Shown here piece by piece: positions 51,591-63,391 of a stretch of DNA of 64,000 bases. The stretch comes from Leptasterias polaris (lineage: Eukaryota; Echinodermata; Asteroidea; Forcipulatida; Asteriidae), in assembly GCA_037783415.1 (NCBI GenBank), contig JAZGTN010000188.1:1054001-1118000 (forward strand). The letters are read 5' to 3'. The stretch's first letter is position 1; the number at the start of each line of letters is the position of its first letter. The notes beneath the pieces are model-generated. The model made no database searches and had not been told where the DNA came from. It was given only the letters and a program-made list of their open reading frames with translations. A program made the position numbers and the translations under genes.

Positions 51591-54500
51591 TGTTTGGCCG
51601 TGTAATGGTCTATCATTAGATTGAAAAAACATCAATGATCCTACATTGTGAACTTTACATCAAAGAAAGACAATGTGAGATTATCTCTTATCTAAACTCA
51701 TTTATTTGAACAAGAACAAGCTATTTTTTAGATATGTTGTTGTTTTGCCTTAACAGGCTGACTGTGACATCTTGTAATATCACACACAGTACATGCATTA
51801 TTAACAAAGTACTTTTAAAAATTTGTTCAATCACATCATGTGAAACATCCATTCATGAGGAAAACAAATGTTCAACTACTTACATTCACACAAAACAGGA
51901 AACACTGTCCATTGCAGCATTCACAATTCTACTTAAGAATGATGGTTTAATAAATGTGTTGTTCTAATACCTGATAGTGTTTTTGATTAAGATCTATACA
52001 GCCACTAAATGTGATAATATTTAATAATCTTTCAATTTATAACAGTTGTTGAAATAAAATTGAATAATAATTCCCTTAACCAGGTTTGAATTGAAAAGAT
52101 ACTAAAAACACTACTTCCAGATTTTCTGGGTTGAATGACCTCAGTGTCTCTCATTAAAAGAAAAAAAGCTTTCACGTTTCTTTAGATGCTAAATTCAGAG
52201 TTCGCTGTCCTGTATATTTGTTCTCATTGTCTCCACTGTAACAGCATCTGGGACATATATGATGGATGAGGAAGACTTGATGAAATCTTGTTTCCAAACA
52301 TCTTGCGGGGCCATCCAAGCATGGGAGCCTGGCATGTATGAATAAACATGGATGGAAATCATTTCCAGATCCCAGGATATAGTGATAGATTGACTCCAGG
52401 ATTTTAGAAATTTCAGACAAATTACCCTCGGGACAGAGGGCTGTGGGAGAAATAAAACGAAACTACATGTAAGAAAGGGGGAACAACTAATGACAAGGTT
52501 TCTTCTGGTATCTTGGAGTGATTATTAAAAAACACAAATCTAAACTTGTAAGCTTTTTAAAAACAGATACTGATTTTGCACCAATACTCACAGTTCTATG
52601 ACATGTTCACCTAAAATGCATCCTTAGCTCTGAAAAATTGTTTAAATTTGATCTTATTTAATCATATTGTAATATAAACCATAATAGTAATCATATCACT
52701 GCCTTTTTTTATAGGCTCATGCTTGTATCAAGTTCTATTTCAGTGACTATTTACTGAGTAGTTTTGTTTTTCTTCTTTTTTCTTAAAAACTTGTGTTAAC
52801 AAGTTTCTTAATAACAAGAAACTTTATACATTCCTGTTGAAAATGAAAAGTGGAATTTTAGTAGAAAAAAACTAATGATAAATCACCCATCATTTCTGTG
52901 ATTGTGATTTTAGTTAAAGCCATGTTCAAACAATGTGGTGACTGTTCACACTCCTCAAATTGTGAGAAAATGACAGATTGAGTACAGATGGCTTTCTACT
53001 CCAATAATATCTTCTTTGTAACGAAGATCTGGAACAATGATTTAAAGACACAGTGATTAGCTCTGAAAGCTTCCATGGTACAGAGTTTATATTAGTACCT
53101 GACATGTATTTTATTATCTTCAAACAAGATTGTTTTTGAATCCTGCCTCTAAAAAATAAAATCTGTGTAATGTAATTGGTGTACTCTGCAGATTTATGAA
53201 ATGTGCCCTGATAAATCTTTTATATAATCTGTCAGTATATTTCTCCTGCCTAGCGGCAATAACATTGACTTTTTTGGATGGGTGGGGACGTCAATATTTT
53301 TGGGAATGCAACCAACTTTACTGAGTAAGCATTGAGGTTGATATTTGACCAATGATATTTGTGACAATCATGAAAATGAAAACTTTTCTTTAATGACGTG
53401 TGTGTATCTATTGCTTTGAAGTGAGTAGAGGAGTGATAGACCTTGGACAGATGATGCATTACTAATTGAAGTTACTTTATGATTGATGTACAACTGTCAT
53501 AAGCAAGCCTATACAGCCAATGAGTTATATTTTGCAAAATCAGTCAATGCATCAGTGCAGTAGAGATGATGAGAATAGGTTCCATGCTACCACCTTGCAA
53601 ATTGCTAAAATGACATTTGCCTCTTTAAAGGGAAATCTTAAATTAGACTGGAATCCCCCACCGCAGGAAGAAAATAATTTCTACTGATCATAAATTGATA
53701 GTAGAAAGTGATTTCACCACAGGTACAATTTGATAACATCTTGTAATACAAACCGACTTTCAATTGTCCACGTCTCAAAACTTATCTTAGTTTGAGTGTA
53801 AGTAATTTGACTGAAGGAGTAAAACTCTTTCTGCCCTCCCTAAGGAGGGATGTACATTAATATCAGTGATCCATAACTTCCAACTAGTTATTTTACAAGA
53901 GGTACATTTTGATAGCATCATCATTTATAGCCTTGTCACATCTAATGAACCAGTATCTTGTCAAAAGGGTCAGTGAGTGCATCAATCAATCAGTTTATAC
54001 CTGACAGGGTTAGTGTGAGCTATTTTTCGCTCTCTCTCTCTCTCCCTGGAAAATCCGCTTTGGCTTTAAGAAAAAATCTTCTTATTGCTCATCATCGATG
54101 GATCTGATGAAGCGGATGGCATCTTGGGATTCAATCAAAAATTGAGTCAATGACCGGAATGTTTGGCAGTACTGTAGCTATTGGTCAGGAAGTACACTTT
54201 TCTTCATCAGTTAATGAGTTTGCTTGTAGATATATTGCCAGTCCAAATGCCTTCCAAAATTCATCACTTGTTAATCAAACACACTTCAACCTTTGGGAAA
54301 TCACACATAATTACTTTTGTTTCTCTCTTAAGACTTTTAAAGCAATACTTCTTGTGAACAAGTTTAATCCCTCAATGTTTTTTCCCTTTTATCTTTCATA
54401 TTTTCTGAATTGTTCGTTGATTATGATTGGTTGTTTGAAAATGCATGGGTCTATTTTTAAAGTTATTTTGTTTAGTTCTGCACTATGAAAATCGGCCAAT

Positions 54501-56720
54501 TGTATGGGAAAATCCTGGCTTATAAATTTGTTTGTCAATATTTTTGTGGAGGAGGGTTAGCCCCACTTGAATTGTTATCAGCTTTTGAGAAATTTGCATA
54601 TAAATCACCAATTTGACATTATTGTCTTATTTGTTGGCATTTGCCTCGATGAACCACCTTAACTTGTTGGCATTTGGAGTATGTTACTGAATGATGCATC
54701 CAATTCAAGTTCACGATGAAAGATACACAGCTAGATTCCCTTACTCACAAGTTATATATAGTACTTTAAATCAAAAGTCTACAACAACAGTCACCAGGCA
54801 AGTCCATCTTCATTTTTAAGTCCCAATTACAGTTATGATTGATAATGCTTTTGTTCGGTTGAATCCACTGCTGGGTAATTGTGATGGAAGTGTTTTAATC
54901 ACTGAAGGTTATTCAGTTCGTCAACTTAATTCAAAAGAGTGTTTTTTATGACAGTATCCCACAAAGTTGTTTACAAACAAACCATTTATTTAGGAGCAGA
55001 CAAATGTGAGGATGTCAAGTTTTGATCCTTTTCAAAACATCGCTTTTGAATTTTTGTAATTACTTGCAAGTATTTGATTTATAAGTTACAAAAGACCAAT
55101 TATTCTGCAATTGTTTTCTGATTCTGGCTAAATGTGGCAAGTTAGTTTTCTGAGATTTAAATGATATTTGTTCATTCATGATTATCCTTCTTGAAAATAA
55201 GAAGGTTGGAGTAAAAGTACTTCTCCCAAACCAATGTTGTACTATTCTTATATATTATACTAATTTTTATAGAGAATTTGGAAGAATGTGGTATTTCCAA
55301 AACAATTACACACCATCCCCTATCTTGGTATGTACTCAGAACATTGGAATTAATCTGAATTTCTTTCACCAAAACCAATGATTCATCATTCCATTAGTCA
55401 AATTAAACAATTACTTTGACATAAAATATTTAGAAAGAGAAAATACTTGATAAAACAAACATCCATGGAGGACAAAAGTGCTGAGTGGTTCCGTCTGTAT
55501 GAGGGAAAAAGTCCATATAGGCCTATTCTGGCAATTTTAATTTGTATTGGTTGATTGTGTGCATAACCTTGTTCTGGGAGCAGTATCATTAGTAGCATAA
55601 GATGAAAGGAAGATTGGTGCGATCAGACAGGAACCTAAATCCCTCAAAGCCTTTCATAAATAATAGACGGCCTCAAAATCCCAGGGAAAATCACAACTTT
55701 CTCGCTGCTAATGCTCCCAACAAATCCCCAAATCCCTCGCATGTCTTTGAGGCGACAGTAAAAAGCGGAGACTACAAAGGAATTGCGGTGGCCAAGGAAT
55801 AATAACAAACGGCACCTACCAAGACTAGCTGCTTGAGCTGTGAATAGACCAACACCAGGACAAGGATGAAAGGCCTTCGGGCAACCAGGGAACCGGATCA
55901 GTAACTGGCTCCCATGTGACCTGTTACGAGTGGGATAGCTGACACCTCCTGGCATGTGTAAAATCATGCGAATACCAAATCAGAGAGAGGAAAATGGATT
56001 GTCGATATGAGAAGACTACGAGCAATCTGACAAATATCAAATTCTTTTCAAGATTCAAGGGAGGAAAAAATCATCTGATGTAACAATCCCGGCCGACCGG
56101 CGGAAGATTACATATCCGATATCAGGAATCTTAAACCTCTTGATGAAGGGTTGAAGAGGTAATATGATTGTCTCTTAGCGGAAGATGCCTAGCATGTCTT
56201 GGGGGAGGGGAGTGAGTGAGCTAGATGAAGGGTCTACTCTTACTCCCTTATGCTGAGGTACTCCTCCACTCATTCCAGGGCACTGACTGAGATCAGGTGT
56301 GATGTAGCCAGAACCTATCTCCTATCTCATGGAGTGCCTCATGAATTCTTAATTGTATTGATTGAAAGCTGCAGGGTTGGATTCAACACAAGGATCCGTG
56401 GTTTCAGAAGGCATTTTTGCACAGGAATTGCATATAGATTTTAAGAGGTTATAAAAAAGAATGGATTTTCACTTTGTCCGCTGGTTATATCTTGAAATAT
56501 TAGTCATAAGTTTCTTGGATGAATTTTGTTTTGTGCATGCATGGTGCTTTCTTTTGTACTGTTTTTTTTGTAACGGTGCCATGGAAAATGGATTGCTTGT
56601 ACTGTTTGTGATTATTGTGGAACTGATGTGGAAATTAGGTTGAAAAAACAATATTTTGTGTAAATGTGTGGGCCTAATCAGTAAAAGGATTTTGAAAAGA
56701 AATGAGAAGCATTCTTGATT

Positions 56721-57040
56721 TGCTGCAAAGGGCTATCATGGGTCAAGCTCTAATCTCATCTGAAGTCTGGTTCGAATCCCAGCTGAGTAGGTGTTGTATT
56801 GCTGCATGGAGCCATCATGAGTCAAGCTCCAATCTCATCTGAAGTCTGGTTCGAATACCAGCTGAGTAGGTGTTGCATTGCTGCAAGGAGCCATCTTGAG
56901 TCTAGCTCTGATCTCATCTGAAGTCTGGTTCGAATCCCAGCTGAGTAGGTGTTGTATTGCTGCATGGAGCCATCATGAGTCAAGCTCCAATCTCATTTAA
57001 AGTCTGGTTCAAATCCCATCTGAGCAGTCTGTGTTGTATT
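56721..57040 (+). repeat. 79-bp tandem array, four copies, with tRNA B-box-like motif
   Basis: Four units with a constant 79-bp period, measured from GGTTCGAATCCC at 56769, 56848 (one change), 56927 and 57006 (changed to GGTTCAAATCCC). Each unit also carries AGCC/GGCTATCATG, TCAAGCTC, AATCTCATCTGAAGTCT and AGCTGAGTAGGTGTTG. The GGTTCGAATCCC core is a consensus tRNA B box. No matching A box is evident in the unit. Confidence 0.85.
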
Positions 57041-58523
57041 GTTTTTGTTCTAAAAAAACAAGTGCATGAAAGAAACAAATTTTGCAAATGTGTTTCAGTC
57101 AGGGGGGGATGCAAAAAAAGTACCGCGACTTTTGTAAACACCTTTGCTTAAATGTACTTAATGATGGGACGTCTCATTAAAAAATGTCCTCGTTGAACAT
57201 CAAGAAAAACAACTGCCTACTTTTAGGCAGATGCTGGCACTACATGAATGTCCATTATTCAGTACATTGTAGTAGTATGAATGCATGAAGCCAATGGAAG
57301 TGCACTCTTGATCAGTTCGTTGGAGATGTTTTTAACACAATCCCAATGATAAATATTACCATGTTATCATTGGAACGATTGTCACTTTCACTTTGCCATT
57401 TTCTGATTTCAGCTTTATTGCCCTCGTATAGTCGTAAACATATCTATTTGCTCAGTAAACTTTCCCCGGTTGCTGCACTCGGCTTCAAGTTTACAGAAAC
57501 TCCCCAATGCTCATCAGGTCGAATCAGTAGCGGCAGGTCTGCCATGATCCCTACTGTGAAAATTGCCCCAATGTGATGGGGTAATTTGTCGTCGTGTAAC
57601 CGTCAGTCGGCGGGTTTCTCGTTGCCTCGCTTGCAGGTCTCTCCGCAGGTAGTTGGCGTGGTGATTAGATTTAGTCCAATTATGCCAGGAGCCCCTGTGA
57701 ATCAGTTTGTTGAGAGTTTGTGCGCTATTTTGTGTGTGTTGGGATGGCCTGGGGATAGTCTTGTCTGTTTGCGTGTGTCGTGGAGGACTCGTTTTAGATG
57801 AGAAGTTGTTGTGTACTGTTGAGGCTTCCTTGTTTTTAAATCTCTGCCTTAGTTAGAGATTTAACGAATTATATCTAGTGCATTTTTCAGGAGAATGCAT
57901 TATACCTCCAATTACAGTTCCAGTAAAGTTAAAACAAAAACAATCAAATCAAATAGAAAACAAAGCAGAATTTAAATTTACAAAATGGTAAAGAAAGTTA
58001 CGGAAAGACAGTATGGAAAGTAATGGTTTATCATCATCTTGCCCATTTTCCTGAAGCTGCTTATATGAACACATTACTTGACAAATGTCCCTGCTAAGTA
58101 CAAACATTAGTAGGGGACCAGTCACAAACAATACACATGTTGTAGGCCTATAGTATTTGGCTGGTAAACTTTTCCTGCTAAGCCAAATTTTGTTTTTCTG
58201 AAATGCGTTACTTTCAGTACTGAAGCTGTTCTATGATGTCGGTCCATTGTCTCAGCCATAAAAGTTGTAGAATATGAAAAATTACTCATACATGTGGGCT
58301 GGTGGTAATGAAGTAAGTACCTTTCCCATGCTGTTTTTAAAGGGCCTATGCAATACTTATTTTTCACAATTTAGAAATTTATTTTTTGTAGTTTATTTTT
58401 ACTTTCTGTATACAATTTAAAAAATAAAACATTTGTGTGAGTAGTGTAAAATGTTTAAAATTTGCAATAATTATTTTTATTAATTAAATTCCTTATTTTT
58501 TACGCCGCGCGGGGGCGCTGTTC

Positions 58524-58535
58524 GTGACGTAGACT
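58524..58535 (+). repeat. Subterminal inverted repeat, left (GTGACGTAGACT)
   Basis: Perfect 12-bp partner of 59184-59195. It contains TGACGTAG, similar to a half CRE. It lies about 190 bp from the left terminus, a plausible transposase or THAP binding site or promoter element. Confidence 0.6.
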
Positions 58536-58721
58536 GCGGAGAGTTCATAAGCAATTCAGAATGGTCTGGTACCAAGAATATGTTGCGGGTACCATGCTAA
58601 TGTGGCAGCTGATGCATGCGCTCCGTGTACATGCACACACGGATCGCGGAAATTCCTACAGTACACACAACGCATTGTACATTAACAATCACTACGACGG
58701 ACGTGATATAAAAAGACGAAA

Positions 58722-58904
58722 ATGGCCGAATCTTCATCATTTTCAGCAGTAGATGAAGAATTTTCGGGGACTAATTCTTCGGATTTAAGTTGTGAGGCTG
58801 ACAGTGATTATGAAAGAAATGAGGAGCTAGGGGTTCGGCCATACATGTACGAGCCAGAGTCGAGAGAGGCGACGACGATGTCTCAAAATGCACGGAACAG
58901 ATGA
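58722..58904 (+). pseudogene. Acidic ORF fragment in the Kolobok-like element
   Basis: A 60-codon frame starting MAESSSFSAVDEEFSG, rich in Ser/Asp/Glu, followed by RPYMYEPESRE and then a stop. The acidic start followed by a PY-x-(F/Y)-EP motif recalls the N-terminus of stand-alone P2X7-C-terminus-like proteins found in many invertebrate genomes; this resemblance is from memory and tentative. Coding similarity appears to stop near 58870, just before the region where the antisense THAP domain ends. The ATG context (AAAATGG) is good. It is probably a remnant of a larger ORF. Confidence 0.45.
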
Positions 58905-59154
58905 CCGAGTGCTCGGTTGGCCCTGACCACTTTGCCCGAGTCAGCTTGACTTTCGCTGTCCAAATTCTTCGAAATTTTGGGTCAGAGGGAAAACGATGGA
59001 GACTGAAACCATCCTTAGTGGTGTTGCTGCAACCAGCAACAACACAGGTCGGTGGCATTCTGAATAAATGCCCTATTTTTTTGATGAAGCAGCGACAAAC
59101 TGAAGAAACTTTTAGAAACTTCACACGGTACAGTATGCGTGTGACGCACAACAC
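58771..59154 (-). pseudogene. THAP-domain ORF fragment in the Kolobok-like element
   Basis: A minus-strand frame of 127 codons. The likely real start is the internal Met at 59058 (residue 33), beginning MPPTCVVAGCSN. From there a THAP zinc-finger domain runs to about 58885: Cys-x4-Cys (37, 42), SLHRFPSDP, conserved Trp 65, Pro 79 and the C-x2-H pair in ICSVHF (Cys 86, His 89). THAP domains bind DNA and form the N-terminus of Kolobok and P-type transposases. After the C-x2-H the expected continuation to an AVPTIF-type box is absent, and the frame becomes unrelated sequence (the antisense of the acidic ORF). The domain is therefore cut at its C-terminal end. Confidence 0.72.
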
Positions 59155-59183
59155 GTAGAACCAGGAAGTGAGCCGATCTCCCT

Positions 59184-59195
59184 AGTCTACGTCAC
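59184..59195 (-). repeat. Subterminal inverted repeat, right (GTGACGTAGACT on minus)
   Basis: Reverse complement of the left copy, about 175 bp from the right terminus, so the two are placed nearly symmetrically. It lies upstream of the minus-strand THAP ORF just as the left copy lies upstream of the plus-strand ORF. Confidence 0.6.
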
Positions 59196-59952
59196 ACATT
59201 CTTATGATAATGAGGGAATGGGCGGGGCGTGCTGGGCACCCCTAAAATATGTTTTTATTTTTTTAATGGCATAAACGCGGTGAAACCAAAGGTTTAATGG
59301 GTAAATATTTGTTCAGGTAGGATCACTTTATGACTTTAACTAATACAAAAATGCATTGCATAGGCCCTTTAAGACCCTCTAAAACAAGACAGCTTTATGA
59401 CTCAACTTCAATAAAGGGCAAAACTATAGAACTCAAAATCATCTCACAATGCAAAAATGACACAAATAATTCCTAGGTATAATTCCAACTTCAAATTCCT
59501 ATCACACTGAAGCTATTTCTCTCCAATCTCATATTGTCAATCATGAAACAGATAACTTGCTGTCAGTTTTGATTTTTGTAAATATTTTCTGGTCAATCTG
59601 TTGTAGGACACTGAGAGGCCTTCAGGCTTTGTTGGTTCATGAGATGATGTTTCATACCCACTCATATAATTACTTCCATAATGTCAAATTACATTGATAT
59701 AATGTCATCAATCATGTCAAATTTTTGCCAATTACTGGTGTTGTACTCCATTTTCAAATGAAGACCAGCAGGGCGTGCATTATGTGTATTTTACTGTGAT
59801 GCGGATATGGTGATAAAATGCAGCCTGAATACAGGTTCATATAAGTCATGGCTCATTTGAAATCGATATGTTTGTGTGAGACAAGAAATGACAGATTTAG
59901 TACACTGCAAATGGACAAGGTAGTATTGTGTTGCTGGTTTGTATTTCTCTGC

Positions 59953-59980
59953 TTAAAGGGACAGTACATAACTTTTACAC
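59953..59980 (+). mobile_element. Possible single terminus of another TTAAAGG element
   Basis: TTAAAGGGACAGTACATAAC resembles T2/Kolobok-type termini seen elsewhere in the window. No inverted partner was found downstream, so this is a weak candidate. Confidence 0.25.
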
Positions 59981-62745
59981 ATGTAAATACTTTTCAGTCC
60001 ATCAATTTTACAAGAATTGTTGATAGGCAATTTATAAAATTTCCATCACAAGGTGTTTCTCCAATGTGATCAACAATGCAACAGTACTGAAGCAGATTGG
60101 CATTATGAAAGGGTTAACCAAATCTTGTTGCTTGATTTAAGAAATCTTTATTTTCTCTACTTCAATCTTCCTTCTGAATAGTTTTCAGGACTTTAAACCA
60201 GATAATGTTGATCAGAATCTAGTTGTACCATATTTACAAATATGCAGCTTCCAGTGTGTTATGGTACTTTGTTGTTCACATTTTGCAAAGACAAACGAGT
60301 TTGAATTACACAATGCCAATACAATGAACCAATATGTGATGATGCACTACCATCTTAAAATGGTGTGTTCCTTAAACTTTGACTCCAATGAGATTTGTTA
60401 AATAAAACCATAATGAGAGAAACACACATACAGATTTGTCAACACACAGAAGCATAAATATTCATGCAGGCAAGCTGCAATATGTCTTATGTCTGTTTGT
60501 TCACTAATTGGAACTAAGCGCTGCTAAACAATGCTGCTATCTGGCAAAGCAGTACTTTCAATTGGTCAATATATATTGTACCAGGGTCCACATGTACATT
60601 GAAAACATTTAAGTGTTTATGAACAATGTTTTTGACCCCACAGCAGATTTCAAATGAAAATAATGTAATGGAAGTTTTTGAGGTTTTAAGAGTAGTAGAA
60701 CATGCATGGTCTGAAGTTACAACTACCTTTGTGTACATCCTGTTGCTCATTGCTTTCAAGTTCCTTTTGAATCACTTAAGCAGTCGCCACTGCCTCCATT
60801 ACATCTTCTACAAATAAGCAGGTATATCCCACATTTTCAATATTTATACCTCAATGTTTATACCAAGAGCTGCACCTCTAAAGTGTTCACCCCAGCGTTC
60901 CACGCCAGATTCTGCGGCTTGAGATCCTGACAGGTTGAGAAAGGCAGGAAGTTGTTTCTTGAGAGAACATTCTGGCAAGTTCAATGGCACATGGCAACCC
61001 ATTAAAGCTTACCACATCACCTTTGTTTAGCTTAGTACCAATAAAGGGCTCTCTGTATTTCAAGACCAAAGTGGACCCTATGTCTTTGTCAGTGGATTAC
61101 ATGTGGTTCCAATCATCCCTACATGTATATTGTCAGGGCTGCTAACTTGAAGAACATGATCATTTAAACAGAGTCCAGAGAACAACTTCAATTTTGTAAA
61201 TCATAGGCTAATGGTGTATAATATTCTTTAATATCTTGTTATAACATATACATATACAAAACAACTATATCACTATTTCCTGAGTACAGGCTGGGTGTAA
61301 ACCCTTTGGAAACCATTCAGGGAAAATAAAACACAGGGAAATTCCCATTCTGCTCCAAATTATATGGCAACCAAGTTAATTTGTTAATAGTCAGTGCACA
61401 ACCAGATAATCAGTAGTTCAAAGTCCTCTCTTTGAAAAGTAACAGGTTTGATTTCAAGTAACTGTACCCCCAAATTAAATAAACTCTTAGGCCTATACTG
61501 TTATTGGTTTATTTCATTGTGATATAGTCATAAAGATCGAGAGGCCTGGAATCATTTCACATCTGCCCAAATCCTCCTGTTTGGAAGCTTTTTTTAAAAA
61601 TCCGGTTCAGACCCTCACAAGTGAAAAACCACTTTGTGTAAAACACTCGTTGCAATGTCGTGACAGCAGTTGAATCTCCTCTCGTTATAAATTGATGGAC
61701 CCTGGTTAGTGGGAGATGATCCTTAAGTGCACACAGATTGTAGATATAATTGAAAGCTAGTATTATTTACTGCCATTTAGGCAATGCCATGTTCAATGGG
61801 CCAATCAGTAATACTCTTGTACATCTCACAGCTAGATATAATCATCCTGTCACGCCAGCCACCGTAGTCTGCTAACGATAAGGGTTATCTGATTGCCCCG
61901 TAACTAATTGCAGAAACATCTCTCATTGGGACGGAAATTAAGAATCGTTCTGCGCGCGGATCTGGACTAATTTGCTTTACGCGTGTGAACTTGCTGAGGA
62001 AAGCCGGATGCAATAACATGGCTAATGGCTCCTCTGTCAATTTGCGTAGCAGATACCATGTTGTTAATCCAGTTAATTGGATGTCATGAGAAACACACAC
62101 GCAGGATTGCAATCGGGAGTCCCAACATGGAATCCAGTGGGGCCATATATCTGCATTTCATTTTCATCATATTGGATGACTCACTGCAGCGGTTTGGGGG
62201 ATCTATGCAAGCTGGGTCTTCCATCACATTGTTTGATGAGGATCCAGATGAAGAAGAGAAAAAAATGCAGTGTCGGACAAACTGAGTCGAGTGCAATTAA
62301 TACAAGTCCTTAGGGTTCACATTTGCTAAAAAACAGGTGATTATGCTGTATCACATCCAGAGGGTTAGTGTATTAAATACACTCAAGGCTATGCAGGTTT
62401 CAAGCCCTGTATTTTGACTACAGGAACAGCACTTTGGAACAATACAAATTTTGCTCTTGGGGACACTGCGCAGGCCCTAGCTAAGCATTCGTATATGTAT
62501 TTTCTTGAGATATAATTTAATAAAACATGCCCTGAAAATTCCACAGTGTATACATGTACTTCTTAACCTTGTTGTTGTGTGTGCCTTTTTGGTGTACTGT
62601 TAAAGTTCACTGCCCTTTGTAGGTTTGAACATAAAATAATGAACCTACAGGCCCTATCCCTCTGTGAAAGTTTACAAGGTGTTTTTTGTCTGTTTGTTTG
62701 TTTGTTTGTTTTTCGTATTTTGTTTTTGTTTTTTCCCCTTTTTAC

Positions 62746-62761
62746 GGGGGGGGGGGGGGGG
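62746..62761 (+). repeat. G16 homopolymer, preceded by (TTTG)n
   Basis: A G run following a TTTG-type repeat at about 62690-62711 and T-rich sequence. Confidence 0.8.
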
Positions 62762-63226
62762 TTGCAAAGAATTCAATTTGATATTTTGAGTCAAGAAATT
62801 GAATTATTTTTAAATGTCCAGAAGGCCTTTTTGTCTGCCTACAACCATCCACAAGTACTTTTGAATTTAAGTTTAATTTAATCTTTTGTGACCGTAGGTT
62901 TTTCTGCAAGGAAAGGTTTGACAATCTAAACCATGAGTTTTTTTTTACTATGATATTTTGTACACAAAATAAATCATTCTTTAAGCATGGAGGAAGGAAA
63001 AAAAGGAAGTAATTTGACTTATTTTGGGCTGTTAAAAACTACATTCATTAATCCAAATTGTATGTAGGTACAAAGGGTTCTCCAGTTTTTGTATTGGTAC
63101 TGTGATTAATTGAAGAGGATATTAAAATGAGACATTTTTCTGGATGATCAGTATCAACATTGATTTGAACAAGTACACATTGGCCAATAGTTTCAAAAAG
63201 ACTTATCGTAAATCCAAGTTCTTACC

Positions 63227-63240
63227 TACATGTAGGCCTA
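63227..63240 (-). repeat. TAGGCCTACATGTA 14-mer (reverse)
   Basis: Plus strand reads TACATGTAGGCCTA, the exact reverse complement of 11023-11036. It lies 150 bp upstream of RECK exon 5. Confidence 0.7.
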
Positions 63241-63391
63241 GGTTATTGCAATAAATTGTTGCTCAAGATGACAATTTCTAGGATGGAATTTTTATTTCAT
63301 CACCTTTATATTAGGTATATGCCTTGTGTGTTTGGAAAGCCCTTTCATTTCTGTAACATCCATGGCTTTATTTGTTTGCTTGTTTTTGTAG

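Larger units (their letters stand above)
58337..59372. mobile_element. Kolobok/T2-like DNA transposon derivative carrying a THAP ORF
   Basis: Bounded by TTAA at 58337-58340 and 59369-59372, with matching terminal inverted repeats: AGGGCCTATGCAATACTTAT on the left and, reverse-complemented, AGGGCCTATGCAATGCATTT on the right. A 12-bp perfect subterminal inverted repeat GTGACGTAGACT lies at 58524-58535 and 59184-59195. TTAA targets, TTAAAGG termini and a THAP DNA-binding domain together define the Kolobok/T2 superfamily. At 1.04 kb it lacks room for a catalytic transposase core and should be a non-autonomous, internally deleted copy. Two ORFs, one per strand, converge on its centre. The interior near both ends is GC-rich and unlike the AT-rich surroundings. 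Confidence 0.8.
40445..63391. other. RECK: RECK intron 4 (22.9 kb)
   Basis: The largest intron. It contains a 79-bp tandem array (56721-57040), the Kolobok-like THAP element (58337-59372), a 21-bp tandem duplication (46660-46701), a CCAAT-rich patch (51533-51590) and a G16 run (62746-62761). GC-balanced islands lie near 49370-49660, 55600-56170, 57400-57790 and 61850-62270. No host gene exon was recognised on either strand. Confidence 0.6.

Noticed and set aside
58337..59372. A host THAP gene or piggyBac element
   Set aside because: The frame is cut after the zinc finger and enclosed by terminal inverted repeats, so it is transposon-derived. TTAA alone would also fit piggyBac, but a THAP domain and TTAAAGG ends point to Kolobok.
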